64,000 nucleotides of DNA, from contig JBDKJP010000101.1 of the NCBI GenBank assembly GCA_039796575.1, forward strand, positions 8,384-72,383, read 5' to 3'. The position numbers and the translations under genes were made by a program. The notes below the pieces were generated by a model that was not told the origin of the DNA, did no database searches, and worked only from the letters and a program-made list of their open reading frames with translations. Origin of the DNA: UBA668 sp039796575 (GTDB taxonomy: Bacteria > Actinomycetota > Acidimicrobiia > Acidimicrobiales > Ilumatobacteraceae). Positions 48,069-58,114 of this stretch are shown one piece after another. The first letter of the stretch is position 1. The number at the start of each line of letters is the position of its first letter.

Positions 48069-49454
48069 ATGCAGAAATCCCGAGTGCGCCGCGCAGGCGC
48101 TCTCCTCGTGGGTCTGGCGCTCGTCGTCAGTGCCTGCGGCGACGACAGCGAAGAGGGCGGCAGCGAGACCACCGCTGCGGCCGTCGAGACCACCGCCGGT
48201 TCGGAGACGACCGCCGGTTCCGAGACGACCGCTGGTGAGTCCACTGGCGGCGGCGAGCTGGCCGGCATGAAGGGCACCACGCCCCTCCCGCCGGAGCTGG
48301 CCCAGGACTTCAAGGACCGTCTGCTCACGACGCCGTCCGGCGAAGGTCTCACCGACTACAACTACGCCGCCGAGACCTACGACGCCGTCATCATCATCGC
48401 ACTGGCCGTCGAGGCTGCGAAGAGCGACGGCATCGAGCACGCGAGCATGATCGTCGACGTGTCGACCGGTGGCGAGAAGTGCTCCACCTTCACCGACTGC
48501 AAGGCGCTGCTCGATGCCGGTACCGACATCGACTACGACGGTGTCTCGGGTCCGAACGACCTCAACGGCAACGGCGAGCCCCTCGCCGGTAGCTACGGCG
48601 TGCTGCAGTTCGGCGCCGACAACCGCATCGACGACTCGCTCACCGAGTTCGTCCAGGCGGAGTCGCCGGAGTCGGCCGTCGTCGAGGAGTCGGTGGTCGA
48701 AGGCACCCGCGCCGGTGACGGCGTCCTGAAGATCGGTGGCCTGCTGCCCCAGACCGGTTCGCTCGCGTTCCTCGGTTCGCCGATGTTCGCCGGCGCCGAG
48801 CTGGCCGTGGCCGACCTCAACGAGGCCGGCGGCGTGCTCGGCGTGCCCGTCGAGTACTCGGCCGGTGACTCGGGCGACACCAGCACCGACCTCGCCAGCC
48901 AGACCAGCGACCGCTTCCTCACCGAGGGCGTGGACGCCATCGTCGGCCCGGCCTCGTCGGGCGTCGCCCTGACGGTCATCGACAAGATCACCACCGCCGG
49001 TGTCACGTTCTTCAGCCCCGCGAACACCTCGCCGGCGCTGTCGACCTACGCCGACAAGGGCCTCTACTTCCGTAACGCCCCGCCCGACACCCTCCAGGGT
49101 GCCGTGGTCGCCGACCTCGTGGTCGCCGACGGTGCGCAGACGGTCGCCATCCTGGCCCTCGACGATGCCTACGGTAACGGCATCGCCGACGTGATCGAGT
49201 CGTCGCTCACCGACGCCGGCATCACGGTCACCAACAAGATCATCTACGACCCGACGGCTGCCAGCTTCGACACGGAAGTGAACGAAGTCGCCGCCGCCGA
49301 TCCGGATGCCATCGTGCTCGTCACCTTCGACGAGGGCAGCCGCATCCTGAAGACGATGGTCGAGCTGGGCATCGGCCCGTCCACCAAGGCCGTGTACGGC
49401 GTGGACGGCAACATGGGCAACGCACTCGGCGAGAACTTCGACGCCGGCAAGTGA
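48069..49454 (+). CDS. Branched-chain amino acid-type ABC solute-binding lipoprotein, circularly permuted
   Basis: The product is 461 residues. The lipobox is VVSAC (Cys23), followed by an ETTA-repeat linker to about residue 62. Residues 64-197 (from ELAGMKGTTPL to SLTEFVQA) match the C-terminal part of LivK-type proteins: YDAVIIIALAVEAA, CSTFTDC and DIDYDGVSGPNDL. Residues 217-461 match the N-terminal part: KIGGLLPQTGSLAFLG, IVGPASSGVALTVIDK, SPANTSPALSTY, DPDAIVLVTF. It stops at GENFDAGK, the point that normally continues into LAGMKG. The halves are thus in swapped order, with the old ends joined by a short acidic linker (about 198-215). livHMGF, facing it across a terminator, is the likely partner. 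Confidence 0.85.
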   Translation: MQKSRVRRAGALLVGLALVVSACGDDSEEGGSETTAAAVETTAGSETTAGSETTAGESTGGGELAGMKGTTPLPPELAQDFKDRLLTTPSGEGLTDYNYAAETYDAVIIIALAVEAAKSDGIEHASMIVDVSTGGEKCSTFTDCKALLDAGTDIDYDGVSGPNDLNGNGEPLAGSYGVLQFGADNRIDDSLTEFVQAESPESAVVEESVVEGTRAGDGVLKIGGLLPQTGSLAFLGSPMFAGAELAVADLNEAGGVLGVPVEYSAGDSGDTSTDLASQTSDRFLTEGVDAIVGPASSGVALTVIDKITTAGVTFFSPANTSPALSTYADKGLYFRNAPPDTLQGAVVADLVVADGAQTVAILALDDAYGNGIADVIESSLTDAGITVTNKIIYDPTAASFDTEVNEVAAADPDAIVLVTFDEGSRILKTMVELGIGPSTKAVYGVDGNMGNALGENFDAGK

Positions 49455-49480
49455 TTGCCACCTGCTGAACTCGTTCAGTC

Positions 49481-49518
49481 GGAAGGCCCCGGGCTTCGGC
49501 CCGGGGCCTTCCCCGTTT
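49481..49518 (+). terminator. Rho-independent terminator with TTCG loop
   Basis: Perfect 14-base arms (GGAAGGCCCCGGGC and its complement) enclose TTCG, followed by CCCGTTTT. It lies 26 bases after the binding-protein stop. Confidence 0.9.
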
Positions 49519-49547
49519 TCAGGGCGTCGATCGTCCCGGAACGCGAA

Positions 49548-49590
49548 CTGGGCGTGACCCGTCCCGGAAGCCGGGACGGATCACGCCCAG
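49548..49590. terminator. Long hairpin after livF (minus-strand terminator candidate)
   Basis: Arms of about 20 bases (left end CTGGGCGTGA, right end TCACGCCCAG) pair with one mismatch and a 2-3 base loop. It lies 24 bases past the livF stop on the minus strand, back to back with the TTCG terminator. No T-run follows. Confidence 0.65.
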
Positions 49591-49614
49591 ATGCGTGACC
49601 TTCGAGGGGTGGAC

Positions 49615-51219
<1,605 letters not shown>

Positions 51220-51230
<11 letters not shown>

Positions 51231-52401
51231 CGAGCGCCATCTCCTTCCGGTTGCCGAAGATGCCCTGCGGTCGGAAGACCATCAGCAATATCAATCCGAT
51301 GCCGACCATGCCCAGTCGGAACTGGCCGCGAGCGCTCGAGTCCTTCAGCAGCTCGATGCCGAAGATCTCGACCCGGCCCTGTGCGTCGGAGAGCTCGCTG
51401 AGGAACACGTCGGTGAACGCCAGCAGTGCCCAGAACAGCATCGGGCCGACGATGCTGCCGGTGACGGTGGCGAGACCACCGAGCACGAGCGCCGTCATGA
51501 TGTAGAAGGTGACCGCACGGCTGTAGTTGTCGGGCTGCACGTTCGAGTTCTTCAGGGCGAACAGCACACCGGAGAACATGCCGAGCACGGCGCCGATGAT
51601 GAGTGCGCTCATCTTGTAGCCGAACACGTTCTTGCCGAGGCTGCGCACCGCGTCCTCGTCTTCGCGGATGCCCTTGATGACACGGCCCCACGGGCTGCGC
51701 ATCAGCATGTACACGAACACCGAGAAGATGCCGACGAGCACCCAACCGACGATGAGCACCCACAGCTCGCTGCCGAGGTACTTCACCCGGCTGGTGATCA
51801 GCAGCGTGATGCCGTACGTGATGGCGCCCGCGATGAGCGTGGTGGGCACCAACTTGGCGGCCTTGCGCTTGCGGGCGATGGCGTAACCGATGCCCAGGGA
51901 GATGAGCCCGTAGATCACGAGCAGCAGCACCGTGACGGCCGTGTTCGACGCCTGGAAGGGCCCGATGCCGTACACCTTGCCCTGCGCGAACGGGTTCAGG
52001 TCCTGGAAGCCGTCGGCGAAGCCCTTCAGGCCGTCGGTGCCGCCGAACTTGTCCTTGTGCGTCACCGATCGCACGATGAGCCGGATCATCTCGGCCATGG
52101 CGATGGTGACGATGGCGAGGTAGTCGGCACGCAACCGCAGCGTGGGCACACCCACGATGAGGGCGAGCACTGCGGCGTAGACGCCGCCCACCACGAGGCC
52201 CAGCCACCAGCTGTACTCGAAGTAGTTCACCGCCATGCCCAGGCCGTAGGCGCCGGCCGCCATGAAGGCCGCCTGGCCGAAGTTGAGCAGGCCGGCGTAA
52301 CCGAACTGCACGTTCATGCCCAGTGCGGCGACGATGTAGTACACGGCATCGAGGCCCAGGAAGGCCTTGAGCGTGAGATCGAGGATGAGTCCCCAGTCCA
52401 T
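51220..52401 (-). CDS. livM: ABC transporter permease LivM
   Basis: The product is 393 residues with about ten membrane helices. NVQFGYAGLLNFGQAAFMAAGAY, here cited as GYAGLLNFGQAAFM, is the LivM signature; the EAA-like loop is GRVIKGIREDEDAV. An insertion of about 60 residues (near 190-255, with extra helices) sits before that loop, making it longer than typical LivM. It stops inside the livG start region and begins 11 bases after livH. Confidence 0.92.
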
Positions 52402-52412
52402 AGCGTCCTCCC

Positions 52413-53780
52413 TCAGCCCACGCGCTCTTTGCGACCGAGGATGCCCTGCGGTCGAATCATCAGGATCAGGATCAGCGCTGCCAGCGCCGGCACGTTCTTC
52501 AGCTCGGTGGGCACACCGTTCTTGATCCAGCCGAGGAACGGCAGATCGGGGAACCACGGGATGCCGATGGTGGACACCTCCACGAACATGCCGATGACGA
52601 AGCCGCCGACCAGTGCGCCGTAGGCGGAGCCGAGGCCGCCGAGCGTGATGCCGGCGAACATGAGGAACAGCAGGCTGCCACCCATGTCGGCGCGGACGCC
52701 CTCGTCGAGGCCACGCACGATGCCGCCGAGGGCCGCCAGCGCGGCACCGAGGAACCACACGATGCGGATGATCTTGGCGCTGTCGATGCCGGTCGACGAG
52801 GCGAGGTCGACGTTGTCGCTGACCGCTCGAGTGGCCTTGCCGAGTCGCGACTTCTGCAGCAGCAGCGCCACGCCGATCAGCACCGCCAACGAGATGATGG
52901 TGGTGGTGAGGTCGCGGGCCGTGATCTCGATCGGGCCCCACTTCATGGCCGTCTGCTGGTTGTACGCCTGGAAGCGCTTGGTGGAGCCGCCGAAGCGCAT
53001 CAGGTAGAGGTTGATGAGGAAGATGCCGAGACCCACCGACACCACCATCTGCGACACCAGGCCGACGCCGCGCTTGCGCAGCGGCGACCACAGTCCGGCG
53101 TCGAGCCCGACGCCGAACATGCCGCCGAGGAACACGGTGATGACGGCGGCGAGGATGAAGTTGATGCCCCAGCTCACCGACAGCAGGTGGGCGACGATGC
53201 CACCGAACGTGACCAGTTCGCCGTGGGCGAAGTTGGTGAGGCCCGTGGTGCCGAAGATGAGCGACAGACCGACCGAGCAGATGGCGATGACGATGCCGAG
53301 GCGGAAGCCGTTGACGATGGCCTTCACCAGCAGCGTCCAGTAGCCGTCGGTCTCACGCACGGCCGCACCGGTGAAGAAGTTGATGGTGCGGGTGTTGGTG
53401 GTGAACTTCGCACCGTCGATGGTGACCGTGGCCTCACCGTCGAGCGCCTGACCGTCCTTCAGTGTGCTCTCGTCGAGCGTGACGGTGTAGGTGGCCTTCT
53501 CGGGCACACAGAGCAGCACGCGGCCGGTGGCATCGGTGTTGCCCGTCACCACTTCGGCGCCCGAGGCGTCGTTGACGGTGATCTTGACGCCCTCGATGGG
53601 CTTCTTCTCCCCGTTCGCCTGGTCGTTCACCTGAGCACGGATCCCCGGGCCGTCGCAGGTTGCTGCCCTCGGTGCCCGGTTGGCGGGCGCATCGGCCGAC
53701 GCCGGGGATGCGAGGAACATCCCGAACGTGGCGATCAGCGCGAGCACCAGGGCCGCGAGATGTCGGATACGAAAGGTCAC
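52413..53780 (-). CDS. livH: ABC transporter permease LivH with N-terminal Ig-like domain
   Basis: The product is 455 residues. A signal peptide (about 1-29, ending FLASPASA) precedes a soluble beta-rich domain (about 40-125). Its KPIEGVKITVNDASGAEV and TDATGRVLLCVPEKATYTV segments resemble carboxypeptidase-regulatory/Ig-like folds. The normal LivH permease starts near residue 150 (GLSLIFGTTGLTNFAHGEL) and ends IRPQGILGRKERVG. LivH alone is about 290-300 residues. The added domain would lie outside the membrane, where it could touch the binding protein or the cell wall. GTG 53780 follows a TTGACG promoter. It heads livHMGF. Confidence 0.9.
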   Translation of the reverse strand: MTFRIRHLAALVLALIATFGMFLASPASADAPANRAPRAATCDGPGIRAQVNDQANGEKKPIEGVKITVNDASGAEVVTGNTDATGRVLLCVPEKATYTVTLDESTLKDGQALDGEATVTIDGAKFTTNTRTINFFTGAAVRETDGYWTLLVKAIVNGFRLGIVIAICSVGLSLIFGTTGLTNFAHGELVTFGGIVAHLLSVSWGINFILAAVITVFLGGMFGVGLDAGLWSPLRKRGVGLVSQMVVSVGLGIFLINLYLMRFGGSTKRFQAYNQQTAMKWGPIEITARDLTTTIISLAVLIGVALLLQKSRLGKATRAVSDNVDLASSTGIDSAKIIRIVWFLGAALAALGGIVRGLDEGVRADMGGSLLFLMFAGITLGGLGSAYGALVGGFVIGMFVEVSTIGIPWFPDLPFLGWIKNGVPTELKNVPALAALILILMIRPQGILGRKERVG

Positions 53781-53817
53781 AGGTGCTGATCCCCCAGATG
53801 AACGGATGTGGCGGCGT

Positions 53818-53847
53818 ATTTGATCGCTTCGGAACCCCGTGCGTCAA
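53818..53847 (-). promoter_or_regulatory. Promoter TTGACG-N18-TCAAAT for livHMGF
   Basis: On the minus strand, TTGACG (53847-53842) and TCAAAT (53823-53818) are 18 bases apart. The leader is about 30 bases and includes GGGGGA before GTG 53780. Confidence 0.55.
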
Positions 53848-53905
53848 CACTGGTGCACGATGTTCACAATTCCCCGGCGGAACTATGGCACATCCCCATC
53901 CTCGG

Positions 53906-53911
53906 TACGGT
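53906..53911 (+). promoter_or_regulatory. Candidate leaderless -10 element (TACGGT)
   Basis: TACGGT is 6 bases before GTG 53918, which supports that start over ATG 53885. Confidence 0.45.
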
Positions 53912-53917
53912 TGTGCC

Positions 53918-54613
53918 GTGAACGAACCGTCGCCCGCCATCACCGACAGCACCCAGGCGGTGCCCCAGCCCACGCTGCGCGCCCCGGAGCCGCACGAGTG
54001 CGAGGTGCTCCTCATCCGTCACGGACGGTCCGCCGACGTGGTGCCCGGTTCCGCCGAGTCGGCCGACCCGCCGTTGCACGACGAGGGCGTGGTGCAGGCC
54101 GAGCGGCTCGCCCGACGTCTCGGCGGGAAGACCATCCACGCCGTCTACTCGTCGCACCTCGCCCGCGCCCGCCAGACCGCGGCGCCGTTGGCGGCCGCGC
54201 GTGGGTTGCAGGTGGAGGTGCACCCCGAGCTCGAGGAGGTGCGGCTCGGCGACTGGGCGAACGGCGAATTCCGCCGGCGGGCGTTCGTGCGCGACCCCGA
54301 GTGGGTGGCCTGGAGCCGCACGGGCCGCTGGGACGGCATCCCCGGCGGCGAGGGCGACGATGTGTTCCGCGGCCGCGTCGCCGGTGTGGTCGACCGGCTG
54401 GCCGTCGAGCACCAGGGCCAGACCATCGCTGTGGTGGCCCACGGCGGGTCGATCAACGCCTACGTCGCCCACCTGCTGGGCACGCACCGGTCGCTGCTGT
54501 TCACCATCGAGAACACCAGCATCACCGCCGTGCGGGTCAGTCCCGACGGCCCCACCATCGTCACGGTCAACGACTGCCACCACCTGTACGACCCGGTACT
54601 GGGCCCGACCTGA
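53918..54613 (+). CDS. Histidine phosphatase family protein
   Basis: The product is 231 residues. VLLIRHGRSADVVPG has the RHG motif near residue 34. YSSHLARARQTAAPLAAARG and IAVVAHGGSINAYVAHLLG complete the active site. It is a paralogue of the 39576 gene, with an N-terminal extension of about 25 residues. The substrate is unknown. It lies 20 bases before the nitronate monooxygenase gene on the same strand. Confidence 0.87.
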   Translation: MNEPSPAITDSTQAVPQPTLRAPEPHECEVLLIRHGRSADVVPGSAESADPPLHDEGVVQAERLARRLGGKTIHAVYSSHLARARQTAAPLAAARGLQVEVHPELEEVRLGDWANGEFRRRAFVRDPEWVAWSRTGRWDGIPGGEGDDVFRGRVAGVVDRLAVEHQGQTIAVVAHGGSINAYVAHLLGTHRSLLFTIENTSITAVRVSPDGPTIVTVNDCHHLYDPVLGPT

Positions 54614-54633
54614 CGGCCGGATACGGTCGCCGC

Positions 54634-55578
54634 ATGAGCGAGCGCCCCGCACCCGTCCAGTCCCGCGTCACCGAGCTGCTGGGGGTCGAGTACCCCATCG
54701 TGCAGGCGCCGATGGGCTGGATCGCCCGCAGCCAGCTGGCGTCGGCCGTCAGCAACGCCGGCGGGTTGGGCATCATCGAGACGTCGAGCGGTGAGCTCGA
54801 CAACGTGCGCGACGAGATCCTGAAGATGCGCGACCTCACCGACAAGCCGTTCGGCGTCAACATCGCCCAGGCGTTCGTCCGCGACCCGAAGATCGTCGAC
54901 TTCGTGGTGGCCCAGGACGTGCGGTTCGTCACCACCTCGGCGGGCGACCCCACGAAGTACACGGCGCAGTTGAAGGCGGCGGGTCTCACGGTGTTCCACG
55001 TCGTGCCCACGCTCGCGGCGGCGCTCAAGGCGGTCGACGCCGGGGTCGACGGGCTCGTGGTGGAGGGCGGTGAGGGCGGCGGGTTCAAGAACCCTCGCGA
55101 CGTCGCCTCCATGGTGCTGCTCCCCCTCGTCGCCAGCAAGGTCGACGTGCCCATCATCGCCGCGGGCGGCATCACCGACGGTGCCGGCATGGCGGCGGCG
55201 TTCGCGCTCGGCGCCGAGGGTGTGCAGATGGGCACCCGCATGGTCAGTGCCGCCGAGTCGCCGGTGCACCAGAACTGGAAGCAGGCCATCGTCGACGCGG
55301 CCGAGACCGACACCGTGTTCCTCAACCGCTTCAGCCGGCCTGCGCTGCGGGCGTTGCGCACCGAGCGCACCACCCTGCTCGAGCACGAGGACCACGTCGA
55401 CCTGTCCGTCTTCGGGCGGGCGCTCGATCTGTACTTCGGCGGCGACATGGAGGCGGCCATCGCCCTCACCGGCCAGGTCGCCGGCCGCATCGAATCGGTC
55501 GAGCCGGTGGCGTCGATCATCGAAGGCACCGTGTGCGACTTCCGCGCCACGGTGGCGGGGTTGCAGAAGTTCATCTGA
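54634..55578 (+). CDS. Nitronate monooxygenase (2-nitropropane dioxygenase-like)
   Basis: The product is 314 residues. EYPIVQAPMGWIARSQLASAVSNAG is typical at the N-terminus, cited by its core VQAPMGW. Then come GVDGLVVEGGEGGGF and PIIAAGGITDGAGMAAAFALGA, which bind FMN. A QMGTRMVSAAESP segment follows. Members oxidise nitronates or act as enoyl-ACP-reductase-like FMN proteins. The start ATG lies after a CGCCGC stretch without a clear ribosome binding site. It is probably cotranscribed with the phosphatase. Confidence 0.88.
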   Translation: MSERPAPVQSRVTELLGVEYPIVQAPMGWIARSQLASAVSNAGGLGIIETSSGELDNVRDEILKMRDLTDKPFGVNIAQAFVRDPKIVDFVVAQDVRFVTTSAGDPTKYTAQLKAAGLTVFHVVPTLAAALKAVDAGVDGLVVEGGEGGGFKNPRDVASMVLLPLVASKVDVPIIAAGGITDGAGMAAAFALGAEGVQMGTRMVSAAESPVHQNWKQAIVDAAETDTVFLNRFSRPALRALRTERTTLLEHEDHVDLSVFGRALDLYFGGDMEAAIALTGQVAGRIESVEPVASIIEGTVCDFRATVAGLQKFI

Positions 55579-55617
55579 CCGACACCGGATTGCCACGCAT
55601 CGCGCGAGGTGAACCAC

Positions 55618-55623
55618 TAGACT
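55618..55623 (+). promoter_or_regulatory. Candidate -10 element (TAGACT) for the 75-residue membrane protein
   Basis: TAGACT lies about 55 bases before ATG 55679. The leader contains GGAGG at the right distance. Confidence 0.35.
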
Positions 55624-55678
55624 GTGATCCGACGGGTGGAGACCGTGGGGCGTTCGCATTCCCTGGAGGTCCCCCGCA

Positions 55679-55906
55679 ATGACCGCACTGCTCGAACAAT
55701 TCAAAGCCGTCGCGAAGGTGATGATGTACCTGATGCTGGCGTTCCTCGTCATCCAGCTGTGGCAGGACCCCAGCGGCTCGGCACAGGCGACGATGGACTT
55801 CATCGGCGGCATCGGCAACTTCTTCGCCTCGCTCATCGACAAGATCGGCGAGTTCGTCGGCGGCCTCGGTGGCCCCGACACCCCGGCGCCGACCACCACC
55901 CCGTAG
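55679..55906 (+). CDS. Small membrane protein, function unknown
   Basis: The product is 75 residues. One hydrophobic helix (VMMYLMLAFLVIQLW, 14-28) is followed by an amphipathic Gly/Phe-rich part (FIGGIGNFFASLIDKIGEF) and a Pro/Thr tail. A strong GGAGG ribosome binding site supports it. No family was recognised. It ends 2 bases before a conserved hairpin. Confidence 0.75.
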   Translation: MTALLEQFKAVAKVMMYLMLAFLVIQLWQDPSGSAQATMDFIGGIGNFFASLIDKIGEFVGGLGGPDTPAPTTTP

Positions 55907-55908
55907 TC

Positions 55909-55955
55909 GGTTGGGTGCTTTCGTGCGGCGCAGCACCGCACGAAAGCACCCAACC
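55909..55955. repeat. GCTTTCGTGC-type hairpin, copy 3
   Basis: Perfect 20-base arms (left GGTTGGGTGCTTTCGTGCGG) enclose a 7-base loop. It lies between the convergent small membrane protein and ctaA genes. Confidence 0.9.
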
Positions 55956-55961
55956 AGGACG

Positions 55962-56927
55962 TCAGACGCGGTCGGCGTGGGCGACGAGGTCGTCGGCCGA
56001 CACGTTCACCCGCGTGGTGCTGCACCACAACCAGGCCGTCATCGCCATCAACGTGGTGGCACCGGCGATGTGCACGAGGACCAGGCCCGCAGGGAGGCCA
56101 GCCGCGTACTGCACATAGCCGATGGTGCCCTGCAGGCCGGCCGTGACGATCCATGCGGTGAGCGGGCCGTCGAGCACCTTGCGGTCGTGGCGCAGGCGGC
56201 GCAGCGTCCACAGCAGCGACAGCGCGATGGCCACCGTGACCCACACGATGGCGCCGTGGATGCGCGTCACCCACTGCAGCGCGTGGCCGTTGATGTCGGT
56301 GGTGGTGCCGAAGAAGCGACGGGCCTCCTCGTCACCGGCGTGCGGCCCGGTGCCCGTCACCACCGTGCCGGCCAGCACGGAGAGCCACGTGAACGCCACC
56401 AGCCACTGCACCCGCCGCTGGATGCGAGGCACCACTGCCGGCACGCGCTCGCCACCGTCGGGCTCCCCCGAGCGCACGAGCATCATCACCGCGGCCCACA
56501 CCAGCACCATCGAGAGCACGAAGTGCAGCAGCACGGTTGCCGGGTGGAGGTCGGCCCACACCACGATGGCGCCCACCACGCCCTGCGCCGGCACGCCGGC
56601 GAGGAGCACGAAGCCGAGCACCATCAGGTCGCGCCGGCGCGGGCGGCGGTACCAGCCGGCCGCTGCGGCGAGCGCGACCCCGATGCTGACGAGGAACGTG
56701 AACAGTCGGTTGACCTGCTCGATGGTGGCGTGGCCACTGGAGAAGTCGATGAGCTTCGCGTCGTTGCAGTTCGGCCAGTCGTCGCAGCCGAGGCCCGAGC
56801 CCGTGAGCCGCACCGCCGCACCGCTGACGCAGATGATGCACAGCAGCAGCAGCGCCGCCCAGCAGATGCGGTTGAACTCCTTCGGCGTGAACCCTTCGGT
56901 ACGGATCCGGCGAAGCACTCGGCGCAT
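55962..56927 (-). CDS. ctaA: Heme A synthase (CtaA/COX15 family)
   Basis: The product is 321 residues with eight membrane helices in two four-helix repeats. VRLTGSGLGCDDWPNCND is the conserved first loop with its Cys pair. ATIEQVNRLFTFLV and HGALQWVTRIHGAIVW, here cited as QWVTRIHGAI, carry the heme-contacting residues. VLVHIAGATTLMA is in the last helices. It oxidises heme O to heme A for an aa3-type oxidase. No oxidase gene is adjacent. TAGCCT 6 bases before ATG supports the start. Confidence 0.92.
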   Translation of the reverse strand: MRRVLRRIRTEGFTPKEFNRICWAALLLLCIICVSGAAVRLTGSGLGCDDWPNCNDAKLIDFSSGHATIEQVNRLFTFLVSIGVALAAAAGWYRRPRRRDLMVLGFVLLAGVPAQGVVGAIVVWADLHPATVLLHFVLSMVLVWAAVMMLVRSGEPDGGERVPAVVPRIQRRVQWLVAFTWLSVLAGTVVTGTGPHAGDEEARRFFGTTTDINGHALQWVTRIHGAIVWVTVAIALSLLWTLRRLRHDRKVLDGPLTAWIVTAGLQGTIGYVQYAAGLPAGLVLVHIAGATTLMAMTAWLWCSTTRVNVSADDLVAHADRV

Positions 56928-56933
56928 GTCGCC

Positions 56934-56939
56934 AGGCTA
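56934..56939 (-). promoter_or_regulatory. Candidate leaderless -10 element (TAGCCT) for ctaA
   Basis: TAGCCT (minus strand) is 6 bases before ATG 56927. Confidence 0.45.
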
Positions 56940-56977
56940 CGGGACCGCCGGGTGACGGAGCCAGCCGCCCACGTCAC

Positions 56978-56983
56978 TACGGT
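56978..56983 (+). promoter_or_regulatory. Candidate leaderless -10 element (TACGGT)
   Basis: TACGGT is 7 bases before GTG 56991 and supports this GTG as the start. Confidence 0.5.
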
Positions 56984-56990
56984 TCCGCTC

Positions 56991-58103
56991 GTGCTCACCA
57001 GCTACGACGACTTCCCGATCCACCAGTGCTCGATGCCGATCGCCCATTCCGCCGCGGCCGACCTGAACCACTACGACCGCTACTTCTTCAACGGGTACTC
57101 GCGCAGTGACGACCTCTACTTCGGTGCAGCCATGGGGCTGTACCCGAACCGGCACGTCGCCGATGCCGCGTTCTGCGTCGTCCGCGGCGGGCAGCAGACC
57201 AGTGTGTTCCGCTCGCAGCGCGCCCCGATGGATCGAATCGACGCGACGCGCCTCGGTGCCATCGAGGTGCAGATCGTCGAGCCGTTGAAGGTGCTGCGAC
57301 TGCTGGTCGACGCACCCGAGCAGGGCGTGCGCGCCGACCTCACGTTCAGCCATCGCTCGCCCGCCATCGAGGAAGGCCACTTCTTCCAGCGCGCCGGCGT
57401 ACGTGTGCTGTTCGACTACACCCGGCTCACGCAGTTCGGCACGTGGTCCGGGTGGATCGAGCTCGACGGCGAACGCATCGACGTGCAGCCCGACGAGGTG
57501 TGGGGGAGCCGCGACCGTTCGTGGGGTGTGCGTCCCATCGGCGAGCCGGCACCGCAGGGTGCGCCCATCGCCTTCTCCCAGTTCTTCTGGCTGTGGGCGC
57601 CGACCAACTTCCCGTCGCTCTCCACGCACTTCGACGTCAACGAGTACGGCGACGGTCGCCGCTGGCACGAGACCGGCACCATCGCCCGGCCCGGCCAGGA
57701 GCCGCACATGATGCGCACCGTCGAATGGCGGGTGCAGTGGCGGCCCGGCACGCGCTGGGCCGACTCGTTCGAGTACGACCTCGTCGACTGGGACGGCTCC
57801 GTCAGCACCGTGTCGATGCGGCCGCGGTACGAGTTCCAGATGCGTGGCATCGGCTACGGCAACCCCGAGTTCGGGCACGGCTACTGGAAGGGCGAGTCGG
57901 TCACGGGTGGCGAGCGGCTCGCGTTGCCGGTCGCCGATCCGCTGGCGCGCGAGCACGTGCACGTGCAGGCCCTGTGCGACGCCACGCTCACCCTGCCCGA
58001 CGGCTCGACCGAGGAGGGCATGGGCATCCTCGAACAGCTCGCTATCGGCCCTCACCCGACCGGCCTCGTCGGCATCCTCGACGGCTACGCGGCACAGGGC
58101 TGA
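56991..58103 (+). CDS. CrtC/AttH-like lipocalin-type protein (DUF7064/DUF7065-like), function unknown
   Basis: The product is 370 residues. It starts YDDFPIHQCSMPIAH, then HYDRYFFNGYSRSDDLYFG. TRLTQFGTWSGWIELDGE and WGSRDRSWGVRPIGEP follow in the middle. The later part has FFWLWAPTNFPSLSTHFDVNE, cited as its core FWLWAP. These blocks are shared with a large actinobacterial family related to hydroxyneurosporene synthase/AttH beta-barrels. No catalytic residue is established. It lacks a signal peptide. The copper-site lipoprotein gene follows 11 bases downstream, so they may work together. Confidence 0.65.
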   Translation: MLTSYDDFPIHQCSMPIAHSAAADLNHYDRYFFNGYSRSDDLYFGAAMGLYPNRHVADAAFCVVRGGQQTSVFRSQRAPMDRIDATRLGAIEVQIVEPLKVLRLLVDAPEQGVRADLTFSHRSPAIEEGHFFQRAGVRVLFDYTRLTQFGTWSGWIELDGERIDVQPDEVWGSRDRSWGVRPIGEPAPQGAPIAFSQFFWLWAPTNFPSLSTHFDVNEYGDGRRWHETGTIARPGQEPHMMRTVEWRVQWRPGTRWADSFEYDLVDWDGSVSTVSMRPRYEFQMRGIGYGNPEFGHGYWKGESVTGGERLALPVADPLAREHVHVQALCDATLTLPDGSTEEGMGILEQLAIGPHPTGLVGILDGYAAQG

Positions 58104-58114
58104 GCGTCACCGCC

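Noticed and set aside
48069..48720. Binding protein read as a truncated gene followed by a second start
   Set aside because: The frame is continuous through the junction, there is no promoter or ribosome binding site at residue 217, and the two halves add up to one complete binding protein.
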